Assembly (NCBI RefSeq): GCF_950295315.1 | Contig: NC_080170.1 | Coordinates: 94,782,054-94,846,053, forward strand | Length of the DNA: 64,000 bases | Direction of reading: 5' to 3' | Source of the DNA: Erinaceus europaeus | Lineage: Eukaryota > Chordata > Mammalia > Eulipotyphla > Erinaceidae | Shown here: positions 31,727 through 41,484 of the stretch, one piece after another | Layout of the letters: each line of letters begins with the position of its first letter | Numbering within the stretch: the first letter of the stretch is position 1 | Position numbers and translations under genes: made by a program | The notes under the pieces: generated by a model | Databases searched by the model: none | The model's input: only the letters and a program-made list of their open reading frames with translations | What the model was told of the DNA's origin: nothing

Positions 31727-32452
31727 TTATTATTTATTTATTTATTTATGAGAGGAATAGGAGGAGATGTTAGATGCAGTAGTTTTAAAGTTTTAAGTAT
31801 AGTTGCTTTTCTGTTTAGTGTGAGATGGAAAATTCCTTGCCCTTTCCTCTAGAAACAGGACCTAATCATTAAGCCACCAGTTATTTACCAAGCATCAGTA
31901 AGCCACTGGTTGTTTACCAAGACCCTGAAAACAGGCAAGGCTTATCAGGGCCTTTGCACAAGGAAATTATTTTCTGGGAAGGGGCAGCTGATGGCGGGAG
32001 GATATGGTGACCCTACCTGGCTAGATTCTATTGGTTGTGTGATTTTGCTATGTTTGAAACTAGCCCGCGCTTTGCTTTGAATGGATTATGCTTTTGCTAA
32101 GTTTGAAATGATTGGATTTTGCGTTTTCTATAGCCTGTTATTGGATATAGGTTGATAAGGTGATGTGTTCCCCCTCCCTGAGTATAGTCTGAATTCCTAT
32201 AAATTGTGTGGTTTGAGCCTTGTTTGGGATCAAGCTGGTGGACTGCTGTCAGTCACCACTCGGCCAGGATTCGAATTCGTGAATAAACATCTTTTGCTTC
32301 CTTGTAGTGGATGATGGTTTGATTTTAGCTCGCTAACAGGAGAGAGAAAAAAATAACCAGACATCACTCTGGTATTTGTGCTGCAGAGGATCAAATTTAG
32401 GACCACATGCTTGAGAGTCTAGTGCTTTATGCACTGTGCCACCTCCCAGACC
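31727..32452 (-). mobile_element. SINE-C split by an LTR
   Basis: T-rich tail and purine stretch (TTATTTATTTATTTATGAGAGG) at 31727-31767; after the LTR it resumes with GGAGAGAGAAA, a GATCAAATTTAGGACC B-box region and the inverted head GTGCCACCTCCCAGACC. Confidence 0.8.
31768..32338 (+). mobile_element. solo LTR with 5-bp TSD
   Basis: 571 bp with perfect terminal inverted repeats TGTTAG / CTAACA and a perfect 5-bp TSD GGAGA at 31763-31767 and 32339-32343, inside a SINE-C. TATAAA at 32198-32203 and AATAAA at 32282-32287 give plus-strand transcription. A direct near-repeat AAGCCACC/AGCCACTGG with TTATTTACCAAG/TTGTTTACCAAG lies in the U3 (31872-31920). No internal region. Confidence 0.93.
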
Positions 32453-32547
32453 ACAAAATAGCCTAGTTTTCCTTTCCATCTCCAAGAAATCCCTTCCCTC
32501 TTTGTTCCTAAGTATTTCCTACAATCTCTCCACCCATTGCCCTCCCC

Positions 32548-32684
32548 ACTCCTCTATTTTGTTTCATTTTTACCAGAGCACTCTCAGCTCTGGTTTATAG
32601 TGGTACTGGGGATTGAGCCTAAAACCTTGGTGCCTCAGGCATGAACGTCGTTTGCATAATGATTGTGCTATCTCCTCAGCCTAA
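32548..32684 (-). mobile_element. SINE-C
   Basis: Antisense: GCTCTGGTTTATAGTGGTAC, GGGGATTGAGCCTAAAACC, GCATAATGATTGTGCTATCTC CTCAGCC head. Confidence 0.75.
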
Positions 32685-32689
32685 AGTGT

Positions 32690-33599
32690 TTTCAGCTCAG
32701 GTTTTACTTCCTGGGTAAAGGAACACTTACTAGCTTAGTGGGTGTGGTGGCCCCTGAACTAACGACTTCTGAAATCTGATGGAGCCCAGTGCTGCAATGA
32801 CAACTGTATGTCCTGAGCCCTGAACACACTGTAGTGCTTAAGGGAACCAGGGTGATAATTTCATTCTCTCCACTTAATGACTAAGTTCTAAAATGTTCAA
32901 TGTTTTGCGAGTCTCCTTAAAGTAAAATAATTCCATTCTTACTGACTCATAGATTTTATGTCTGCATGTATACCTAAAGTCACTTTGCAATTCTCATCAG
33001 AATTTTTTTAAATTCACAATTGTCTTCTTTTTCCATAGCGAGCTTTATTCCCCCTGAGGAGAGTCTGTTTCTCCTGGCAACATCAAGGCTACTAGATGAG
33101 CAGGGGTCAGCTGGGTAGTTTGAAGGGAAGCCTTGGTAATCTGTCAAACAAAGCTGGGAATTCTCTGAAGAATGTTTAGCAAAGATACTACAGTCTGAAA
33201 TGAATAGGGAGGTTTTGTTCACAGGCTCTGCCTTGCCGTCAGATTCAAAGAGTATTCAGCCCCAGAAAAGAACATCAGTGTCTTACTTGGAAATTAAATG
33301 CACACACAAAAGGCTTCTCTTCTGCCCACATTGAGCTTTACTTAACTGTAGAAAAGTTCATCATGCCTGAAAATATGTATCTTTGCCTTTGATCCAGTGC
33401 AAGTGCTGTGTAAGAGCAAAGATTTATCATCCATCTTTGGTTAAAATAAACTGTCAAGGAGTTTGCTTCAGAAAGATCAATGAAACACCCAAATGATTCT
33501 GCAGAGTAAGATCTCAGTGTTTGGGCTATGGATGGGAGTCAGGGAGATGGGGGGGGGGCTTGTGATTTCTGGGTCTCAGCTAACACAGGAGCTCCCCTA
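32690..33599. other. single-copy DNA, no gene seen
   Basis: No recognised repeat except a nine-G run near 33550. The 80-codon minus frame at 32980-33222 is unsupported. Confidence 0.4.
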
Positions 33600-33765
33600 A
33601 GTGACCTCAGGTGTGACGCTTAAGCTCCTTGTGCCTTTATTCCTCCATTTGAAAATCAGGGATAATATTTGATGCCTACTTAACCTCAAAGGGATATGTG
33701 AGGATTAGCCAATTAAAGTTAGCCAAATACTTGGAAATCAATGAAGAGAAAAATCTATATGAATA
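33600..33765 (+). repeat. MIR fossil
   Basis: Sense MIR order: GTGACCTCAGGTGTGACGCT, AAGCTCCTTGTGCCTTTATTC, CCATTTGAAAATCAGGGATAA, GATATGTGAGGATTAGCCAA. Confidence 0.75.
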
Positions 33766-33927
33766 TAAAATATTATTATCATTTACGTCTGCTTCCTCTT
33801 CACTCACTCTCTTTAAAAGGACTGCTATCCTGGGACATTCAGTAAGCATTGCTACTAGTTTTGCATTCTGTTGATATTATGGAAAAAGGACCTTCTCTCA
33901 GTAAATGATTTATTAAGGATTGATTCT

Positions 33928-34224
33928 TTTTTTTAATTTTAAAAAAATATTTATTTATTCCTTTTTTGTTGCCCTTGTTGTTTTATTGTTGCAGTTATTA
34001 TTGTTGTTATTGATGTCGTTGTTGTTGGATAGGACAGAGAGAAATGGAGAGAAGAGGGGAAGACAGAGAGGGGGAGAGAAGAATAGATACTTGCAGACCT
34101 GCCTCACCACCTGTGAAGCGACTCCCCTGCAGGTGGGGAGCCGGGGCTCAAACCGGGATCTTTATGCTAGTCCTTGTGCTTTGCACCACATGCACTTAAG
34201 CCACTGTGCTACCCCCCGACTCCC
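33928..34224 (-). mobile_element. SINE-A, complete
   Basis: Antisense SINE-A ending CACTGTGCTACCCCCCGACTCCC-type head. Perfect 13-bp TSD AAGGATTGATTCT at 33915-33927 and 34225-34237. Confidence 0.96.
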
Positions 34225-34359
34225 AAGGATTGATTCTATACCATTAAGGGGAGATTTCCAAATCAAAGTATTCCAGATTAACTACTAATGAACTACACCT
34301 GTCAAAGTTCGCTTTGGGCATTTCTTTAGAATCCTATAGATACTTTCTACTGAAAACAT

Positions 34360-35289
34360 TTTTTTAAAATTTATTTAATAATGATCGAAAAGACTGTAGG
34401 ATAAGAGGGGGTACAATTTCACATAATTCCCACTGCCAGAGTTCCACATCCCATCCATTCCTTTGGAAGCTATCCTATTGTTTATCCCTTTGGGACTATG
34501 GACCCAGGATCATTATGGGGTGCAGAAGGTGGAAGTTCTGGCTTCTGTAATTGCTTCTTCAGGGACATGGTTGTCGGGGTCTCTGGCGGGGTGATCTCCA
34601 GGGGAAAGGTAACGGACTGGTTCTTTCTCGCTAACGACAGGGGTGACATGAAGTAAAAGACACCAGGGAGCTCTCCAGTGTGCCCAGAACTCAGAACTCA
34701 TTTATTAGCAAGGTGGACATGAGTTAAATAGAAAAACAAACAAAGGGAATTATTACTGAAATATGTCAGAAATTACAGGTTTCTTAATGGTCGGCATGCC
34801 CCTAAAGTAGGGGGCTGGTATGACAGGAATTGATAAAATACAAGACAGTTATTCTCCATGATGCAAGCAACTTAATTATCCAAAGGAATTTGAGATAAAC
34901 CCGTAGGGTGAGACAGAGAGAAGATGGATATCAAAAGGCCATATAGTTTGGAATTTCTCTTGTCTGGGGTCTGAGGTGTGTGATGAAGTGTGTGATAAGG
35001 TGTGTTCTTCTGTGATCAGAAGGTGACTTTGAATAAGTGAATCTGTGGCCATGGGGCCTGCAGTTAATGGAGGGAAGTATTGGGGTTTCTGTGGGCCTGA
35101 GAGTCAAGAAGGAAAGAACTAAGTCTGAGTTTCCCCCCTTTTGCCCACCTTGGTTGAGAGAGACTTACCAAGAGGTTATCTTCTCAGATCTCCATCCAAG
35201 GATGGGGGTGGTTCTCCCTAAGCTCTATCAGGCTTACACATAGTCCCAACACATAGTCATTGGCAGGTTGATGCAGACTCCTAGCCTGA
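34360..35289 (-). mobile_element. L1 3' end split by an LTR
   Basis: Antisense L1 3'UTR at 34360-34571 (AGAGGGGGTACAATTTCAC, CCCTTTGGGACTATGGACCC) resuming at 35252 for about 38 bp (GGCAGGTTGATGCAGAC). An imperfect GAAAACA-type duplication at 34352 and 35290 may be its TSD. Confidence 0.82.
34572..35251 (-). mobile_element. LTR, 680 bp, with 6-bp TSD
   Basis: Ends TGTCGGGG / CCCAACA, near-perfect inverted repeats, and a 6-bp duplication CATGGT (34566-34571) / CATAGT (35252-35257) with one mismatch. TTTATT at 34701-34706 is the minus-strand AATAAA. The 6-bp TSD suggests class II. No internal region. Confidence 0.88.
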
Positions 35290-35408
35290 GAAAACAGTTT
35301 TCATGATAAAATAGTAAGCATAATTTGGGGGTAAATTTGCTTTAGTGATCCAGAGATAGTGAGATACAAAGATAGTGAGTTTAGGGGCTTGTGTTGTGTT
35401 GTACCCAT

Positions 35409-35409
<1 letters not shown>

Positions 35410-35460
<51 letters not shown>
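35410..35460. repeat. (CA)n microsatellite
   Basis: About 25 CA units inside the SINE-B head. Confidence 0.97.
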
Positions 35461-35463
<3 letters not shown>

Positions 35464-35590
35464 CTATGCTCAAGGACCCAGGCTCAAACCTCCCATCCCC
35501 ATCTGTTGTGGAGAAGTTTCACAAGTAGTGGAGCAATGCTGTGGATGTCTCTTTTTTCCTCTTCACTTCTCATTTTTCTTGCTATCTCTA

Positions 35591-36068
35591 GCATAAAATA
35601 AGAAAAAAGGAAAAGAAGAGAGAAAGGAAGGAAAAAGAAAAAAGAAGAGGAGAGGAAAGAAGAGAAAAGAAGTGAAGAGAGAGGAGAAGAGAAGAGAAGA
35701 GAAGAGAAGAGAAGAGAAGAGAAGAGAAGAGAAGAGAAGAGAAGAGAAGAGAAGGGAAGGGAAGGGAAGGGAAGGGAAGGGAAGGGAAGGGAAGGGAAGG
35801 GAAGGGAAGGGAAGGGAAGGGAAGGGAAGGGAAGGGAAGGGAAGGGAAGGGAAGGGAAGGGAAGGGAAGGGAAGGGAAGGGAAAGGAGGAGAGGAGAGGA
35901 GAGGAGAGGAGAGGAGAGGAGAGGAGAGGAGAGGAGAAGGGAAGAGAGGAGAGGAGAGGAGAGGAGAGAAGAGGAGAGGGGAAGAGAGAAGAAGGGAAGA
36001 GAAGAGAAGAGAAGAGAAGAGAAGAGAAGAGAAGAGAAGAGAAGAGAAGAAAAGAGAAGAGAAAGGAA
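35591..36068. repeat. GAAGA / GAAGG pentanucleotide tract
   Basis: Nearly 480 bp of unbroken plus-strand purine. It is made of blocks: GAAGA units (35680-35753), GAAGG units (35754-35883), GAGGA units (about 35885-35935), mixed units, then GAAGA again (35997-36062). Three long frames (143, 215 and 218 codons) crossing it on both strands are low-complexity read-through. Confidence 0.97.
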
Positions 36069-36155
36069 GTGAAATATGGCCTCCAGGAACAGTGGAGTCA
36101 TAATGCAAACACTGAGAACCAGTGATAACCCTGGTGGCAAAATAAATAAATAAAG

Positions 36156-36296
36156 TCAATTTAGAACCCCTTGGTATAGTACTTAAAGAAATGATTTTCT
36201 GTTTAACCAAAACAATATTTATGCTGTATAAACAAGTGGCTTGAATTCACCTGAAAATAAGTATAAAAATTATTTATATTCATTTTATTTTTTAAA
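36156..36296. other. single-copy DNA
   Basis: Nothing recognised. Confidence 0.3.
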
Positions 36297-36415
36297 AAAC
36301 TTTAGGTACAGAGAGGTTAAAGTGATTTTATCCAAATTAATTTAGCTAATTAGTAGCAAAAACAAGTGCAGATTCCAAATTTCTGTATCCTCTTGTTCTA
36401 AAGGCAGTAGTTTTT
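36297..36415 (-). repeat. MIR fossil
   Basis: Antisense MIR core: GGTACAGAGAGGTTAAAGTG, TTTAGCTAATTAGTAGCAAA, GCAGATTCCAAATTTCTGT. Confidence 0.7.
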
Positions 36416-36742
36416 CCAACTATAACTTGCTGCCATTCTTTGACTACAACCCAAATGATGTTAAAATTCCAAGCCTTGTTGTTTTGACATTGTTTTTTTT
36501 TGGCACAGTGATATTTACACTACTTGGAGATAGTATCATAGCCCACAGATTAAGGGCTCAGTCCTACAAGACTGTCTCTTCCCACTCACCCTTCAGATGC
36601 CAAGCTAAAGTTGCCACTTGTGTTTCTGATGGGTTGGCTATCACTCAGAGATTCCCATGACCTCAACCTGGAGTGTAGTTAAAATGTTTGCAGGGCTGAG
36701 AACACAAGAAAATACTTTGCTTTCTTAAACTGCTATTTAATA
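36416..36742. other. single-copy DNA, no gene seen
   Basis: No recognised element. Confidence 0.3.
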
Positions 36743-36753
36743 AAAAGGATTTG

Positions 36754-37061
36754 GGAGTCGGGTGGTAGCACAGCAGGTTAAACACAAGTGGTGCAAAGCA
36801 CAAGGACCGGCGCAAGGACCTGCGTAAGGATCCCAGTTCAAGCCCCCAGCTCCCCACCTGCAGGGGAGTCGTTTTTTAAGCCGTGACGTAGGTCTGCAGC
36901 TGTTTATCTTTCTCTCCCCCTTTCTGTCTTCCCCACCCCTCTCCATTTCTCTCTGTCCTAACAACGACAACATCATTAACAACAACAAAAAAATTACAAC
37001 AACAATAAAAAACAAGGGCAACAAAAGGGAAAATAAATAAAGCTTAAAAAATAATAATAAT
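36754..37061 (+). mobile_element. SINE-A with internal duplication
   Basis: Head GGAGTCGGGTGGTAGCACAG. After CACAAGGACCGGCGCAAGGA the motif repeats as CCTGCGTAAGG, an extra copy of about 12 bp before the B box. TSD AAAAGGATTTG at 36743-36753 and 37062-37072. Confidence 0.94.
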
Positions 37062-37072
37062 AAAAGGATTTG

Positions 37073-37195
37073 ACTCAAATCCAGTCATTGGAAGGGAAGC
37101 ATAAGGCAAGGTATGTGGGAAGAGGCAGAGGTTTATGCTTCCTTATGTGTTCAGCAACCCAAAAGCTCCCTGCAGGAACCGCTCCACACTCCCCC

Positions 37196-37226
<31 letters not shown>

Positions 37227-37774
37227 GTGTTCATGAAGACTTGATTGTATATGCATGATGGATTAAATAACTTCTCATTGGTGATGAAACTCAATGTTCA
37301 GCCCTGGAGGTCAGGGGTGCTGTCTGGGGGAAAACCTGAAAGCTATAGCCTTCGAATCACTTGGTTCCCCCAGCAACTAGCCCCCATTCTTTGCTCACCT
37401 GAAGTCATCTGTCTCATTACCATTTCTGGCTCTCATCTCTTAGGAAATCCCAAAGGTTTTACAAGCTCTGCACCAGAAATAGAGGACAAAATCTAAATAT
37501 GTATTTCTTATTACAAATTGGAATATCGGAGGCAGTCTGATCTGGACATGTACAATGTGTCTAATTTGAAATGAGATCCTCACAGAATGCCTGGAATAGA
37601 GTGCTCTTTCCAAGACCACTTCAGTGTACCAAGAAATCACAGAATGTCAAATTCCCAGAATCATCTAAGGAAAGCTAAGTAATCAGGATAAGGATTCTTC
37701 TTGGAACAGTGTTTACTTCTTGGTACTACCATTCTTCATTGTTGTTCTTGAATTTATTTATTTATTTATTATTT
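37073..37774. other. single-copy DNA, no gene seen
   Basis: Contains a T-run at about 37199-37225 and (TTTA)n just before the next L1. No coding region recognised. Confidence 0.35.
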
Positions 37775-37809
37775 TTTTCTTAGTGATTTAATATTGATTT
37801 ACAAAATTA

Positions 37810-38135
37810 GGGGCCGGGTCGTGTCACACCTGGTTAAATGCACAGAGTACTACACAGAGGGACCTGTGCGCTGCACAAGAACCCAGGTTCGAGCCCCCAT
37901 TTCCCATCTGCAGGTGAACACTTCACGAGTTGTGAAGTGAGTCTGTAGGTGTTTATCTTTCTTTCCCTTTCTATCCTCCCCTCCCTTCTCAATTTCTCTC
38001 TGTCCTGTCCATTAAGATGGAGGGGGAAAAAAAAGGAAAAAAATGGGACACCAGGAAAAGTGGATTCATAGTGCCAGTACCAAGCCCCAGTGACAAGCCT
38101 GAAGGCAAAAAAGAAAAAAAAAAAAAACCAAGATA
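37810..38135 (+). mobile_element. SINE-B with 3' module
   Basis: Head GGGGCCGGGTCGTGTCACAC, B-box GGTTCGAGCCCCC, CT-rich part, then module GGGACACCAGGAAAAGTGGA ... GACAAGCCTGAAGGC and A-rich tail. Inserted in the L1 right after its GATTTACAAAATTA end. Confidence 0.88.
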
Positions 38136-38463
38136 ACAGGGTAACAAGATAACTCCACAATTTTCCTACTGTCAGAATTCTGAATCCCCCAATCTCTCTA
38201 TTGTGAGCTACAGCAGTTCTCTTGAGGTTGCAGATATGGGTTAACTATTATTTCTACAACTATCTGTCTATATTTAGTCTTTTTTTCCCTATCATCTTGT
38301 CTTCTCTTTCTTTTCAGTTCAAACACACACCTAGTATTACATACAAATGTCAAACTCTCTTCTTCTCTCTCCGGGTCCTGATGGAGTTGGAGTTCAGAGC
38401 GCTCTGCTCATCTTCCCCTCATCATTTTTCTCCTCCTTGGAGTGTGGACCAAAATTATTTTGT

Positions 38464-38761
38464 ATTATTATTATTTGCAGTAGTGCAGTGGGTTAAGCGC
38501 AGGTGGCGCAAAGCACAAGGGCCAGCGTAAGGATCCCCATGGCTCCCCACCTGCAGGGGAGTCACTTGACAGGTGGTGAAGCAGATGGTGAAGCAGATGT
38601 ACAAGAGTCTTTCTCTCCCCCTCTCTGTCTTCCCCTCCTCTCTCCATTTCTTCTGTCCTATCCAACAATGACAACATCAATAACAACAACAATAATAAAT
38701 GCAACAATAAAACAACAAGAGAAACAAAAGGGAATAAATAAATAAGAAAAATAAGTAAGAA
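38464..38761 (+). mobile_element. SINE-A, head shortened
   Basis: Starts within the head (GCAGTAGTGCAGTGGGTTAA), and the B-box region is deleted (GGATCCCCATGGCTCCCC). A direct near-repeat AAGCAGATGGTG occurs at 38578-38600. Perfect 13-bp TSD AAAATTATTTTGT at 38451-38463 and 38762-38774. Confidence 0.93.
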
Positions 38762-39255
38762 AAAATTATTTTGTGGATAGAGAAAGTGGTAGTTCTGGGA
38801 TGTGTAACTGCTTCTCTGCTGGACATGGATATTAGCAGGTTGATCCATACCCCAGCCTGTTTCTATCATTCCCTAGTGGGGTAGGGCTCTGGAGGACACG
38901 TTGGTGAAGTTATCTGCCCAGGGAAGTCAGGATGGAATCATAAAGCATCTACAATTTGGTGGCTGAAAGGTGGCAAGATATAAAGTGAAACAAAATATTT
39001 AATGTACAGGGACCAAAAGGGAGGAACAGAGCAGATAAGAATAGGGATCGTAGGTGGATCTTAGCTAGGAAGCACATTTTAAGTATGCTCCTAGAGGCCT
39101 ACGACTATTGTAGGCTTTGCTTGAGTTTGATGGCTAACATGAAGCTGGACACAAATGTTGTCTGAGAAGATGGTGGCAGAGTAAAGAAAAGGGTAGAAAG
39201 TTGGATTAGGGTGGAGAGTAGCTCTCATTCTTGAAAAGGGATTATGAAAGTTTAC

Positions 39256-40434
39256 AGTCATATAAATCACTAGTTAATTAATACGAGAGGGGGAAAATTA
39301 ATTGTATGTCTCGAAGTTTTTCAAAACACAAACTGAATCTTTTTAATATATAGGCTGTGTAATTGATATGCAGACTCTCTCAAAAGCCTAGACCAAGTAG
39401 AGCAGAAGCAACCAATATCACAGCTATATACAAGATACTGGGTACTATACAGCAAACCCTAACAAAAGGACTTTTCAAAGTTAACCCAATTACCAAATAA
39501 TGTGATGATAACATTAACTATCGATTGTCTTTTTGAACCCTAAGATAGCAGGAACCTCACATCTCCACTATAGAGCCTCTACTTCCCCCAGTCCTGGAAC
39601 CCTTGGATAGGACCCACTTTCCCGTATGCCTCTCCCAATCCATATCAAATAATATTGCATCTGCCGATCACAACCTAACCAACACAACGATTGCCATCTC
39701 AACATGCTTCACTTCAGACTGTGTCCAGAGACTTCACATGTGGAATGACAACCCTTCAGCTTCATTACTCGGGTGAGACCTTTCCTTTCATAGTATACTC
39801 TAATTCCATCTCAGGTGGTTCACTTTCTAACAAAGTCCCAAAACCTAGATATACACCAGTTTCTGTGAGAGAGAGCATATGTTCACACGTATCCATAAAC
39901 TAGTGCAAAATATGTACCTGAAAGCAGAAGTACACTAGAGTTTGCAGTGAGTACCCCCCCAACACTTCCTCTCCACTAGTCCAAACTTTGGGTCCATGAT
40001 TGCTCAACAATTTGTTTGGCTTTGTATGTTAACTCTCTTTTCAGCCACCAGGTTCCAGATGCCATCAGGATGCCGGCCAGGCTTCCCTGGACTGAAGACC
40101 CCACCAATATGTCCTGGAGCTCTGCTTCCCCAGAGACCCACCCTACTAGGGAAAGAGAGAGGCAGACTGGGAGTATGGACTGACCAGTCAACACCCATGT
40201 TCAGTGGGGAAGCAATTACAGAAGCCAGACCTTCTACCTTCTGCAACCCACAATGACCCTGGGTCCATGCTCCCAGAGGGATAGAGAATGGGAAAGCTAT
40301 CAGGGGAGGGGGTGGGATATGGAGATTGTGTGGTGGGAATTGTGTGGAATTGTACCCCTCCTACCCTATGGTTTTGTTAATTAATCCTTTCTTAAATAAA
40401 ATAATAATAATAATAATAATGAAAGAAAGTTTAC
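39256..40434 (+). mobile_element. L1 3'UTR copy inside an opposite L1
   Basis: Plus-strand long L1 3'UTR (ACAGTCATATAAATCACTAG ... CCACCAGGTTCCAGATGCC ... GGTGGTGGGAATTGTGTGG) ending in an AAT-repeat tail. TSD GAAAGTTTAC at 39246-39255 and 40435-40444. Collinear with 63090-64000. Confidence 0.92.
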
Positions 40435-40685
40435 TGTTTACCCCATCCACGTGACCCAGGGCCCATATATACTTATATTTAGTATAAGATCCTGTGCAAC
40501 CTCTGAGTCCCTACTGATCTGAGCTCCAAGTTCACAGCAATAGCTAGGTACATCCAAAGCTATGGAATTTCAGAGGTATAACCATTCTTTATCTTTGTGC
40601 ATGCTATTGCCTAGAGTGAGATAAGCAGTCAAATATCAGGTATAACTGGCAGTGCCTAGAACAGTAATAGAAAAGTGTCATCTGT

Positions 40686-41013
40686 GGGTGCTGGACAGTG
40701 GTGCAGCAAGTTAAGTGCACATGGCACAAAGCACAAGGACTGACTGAAATGGTGGCCCATTTCTACAACTATCTGTCTATATTTGGCCAGTCCACGGACC
40801 CGGCTCCTCCACCTCTTCCTTCTCTCCTCCCTCTGTCTTCCCCTCCTCTCTTGATTTCTCTCTGTCCTAGGCAACAACAATGACAGCAATAACAACAACA
40901 GTAACAATAAACAACAAGGGCAACAAAAATGGGAAAAATGGCCTTCTGGAGTGGTGGATTCATAGTGCAGACACTGGACCCCAGTGATAACTCTGGAGGC
41001 AAAAAAAGAAAAA
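40686..41013 (+). mobile_element. chimeric SINE-A with 3' module
   Basis: The head matches SINE-A as far as GCACAAGGACTGACTG. From about 40748 to 40795 a foreign stretch replaces the B-box region. The CT-rich part, tail and module (GGCCTTCTGGAGTGGTGGAT ... ATAACTCTGGAGGC) are normal. The foreign stretch includes 25 bases identical to 38251-38275. TSD AAAAGTGTCATCTGT (40671-40685) / AAAAGTGCCATATGT (41014-41028). Confidence 0.88.
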
Positions 41014-41028
41014 AAAAGTGCCATATGT

Positions 41029-41464
41029 TTGTGAATTAAAATGTATATTTTATGGTGTGTCGACTAGATCCATCTTAGCAACAAGCTTATCATTCCCTCA
41101 GATTCAGGGAAAGCTCCAGTTGAGCTCCTCTCCAGAAAATGGCAACAACCAGAAAGAGCTGCCTCCACCAAGGTCACCCTTCTTCCCAAGTGACAGCATA
41201 TTTCATTTGTGTGCAGAAGTGTTTTATAGAGATCCAACCCTGCTGTCTTGGAACAGTACTCTGAAAAACCATCTCAACCTCCAGAATGTCTCTTAAGAGT
41301 GACTAAGATATTTGTTATAATTGCATGATTGTGTCTTCCTAGATCCGATCTTTTGTCCCCTCACTCTTACCATTTCTATTCCTGAAGCCATTCTCCCAGA
41401 AAGCCCCCTCTACACAAATTTAAGAATTCCAGAGTCTGTTTCCTAGGGAACTTGACCTGCCACA
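41029..41464 (+). repeat. probable 5' LTR of an ERVL-like element
   Basis: Assigned because it directly precedes a tRNA-Leu-like primer binding site and ends GACCTGCCACA. The 5' boundary is unknown and the LTR is strongly diverged. Confidence 0.4.
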
Positions 41465-41466
41465 GA

Positions 41467-41484
41467 TGGTACCAGAAGGGGCCT
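41467..41484 (+). promoter_or_regulatory. degenerate primer binding site
   Basis: TGGTACCAGAAGGGGCC, close to the complement of the tRNA-Leu 3' end used by ERVL elements, lies two bases after the presumed LTR end. Confidence 0.5.

Larger units (their letters stand above)
35384..36155 (+). mobile_element. SINE-B enlarged by two microsatellites
   Basis: Head GGGGCTTGTGTTGTGTTGTA, interrupted by a (CA)n array (35410-35460), then CAAGGACCCAGGCTCAAACC and GAAGTTTCACAAGTAGTGGAG, then a long purine tract in place of the usual short linker, then the 3' module GGCCTCCAGGAACAGTGGAG ... ATAACCCTGGTGGC and AAATAAATAAATAAAG. The element of about 270 bp has become about 770 bp. Confidence 0.85.
37775..40650 (-). 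mobile_element. L1 3'UTR hosting three later insertions
   Basis: Antisense L1 3'UTR in pieces: 37775-37809, 38136-38463, 38775-39255 and 40445-40650. The last piece (GTTTACCCCATCCACGTGAC, GGGCCCATATATACTTA) continues the order of the third, as shown by the plus-strand copy at 17190-17300. It is the oldest layer of a nest containing two SINEs and another L1. Confidence 0.88.

Noticed and set aside
35484..36210. Three long open frames (143, 215 and 218 codons) on both strands
   Set aside because: They consist of pentanucleotide repeat read-through with only a few residue types; both strands are open for the same reason.
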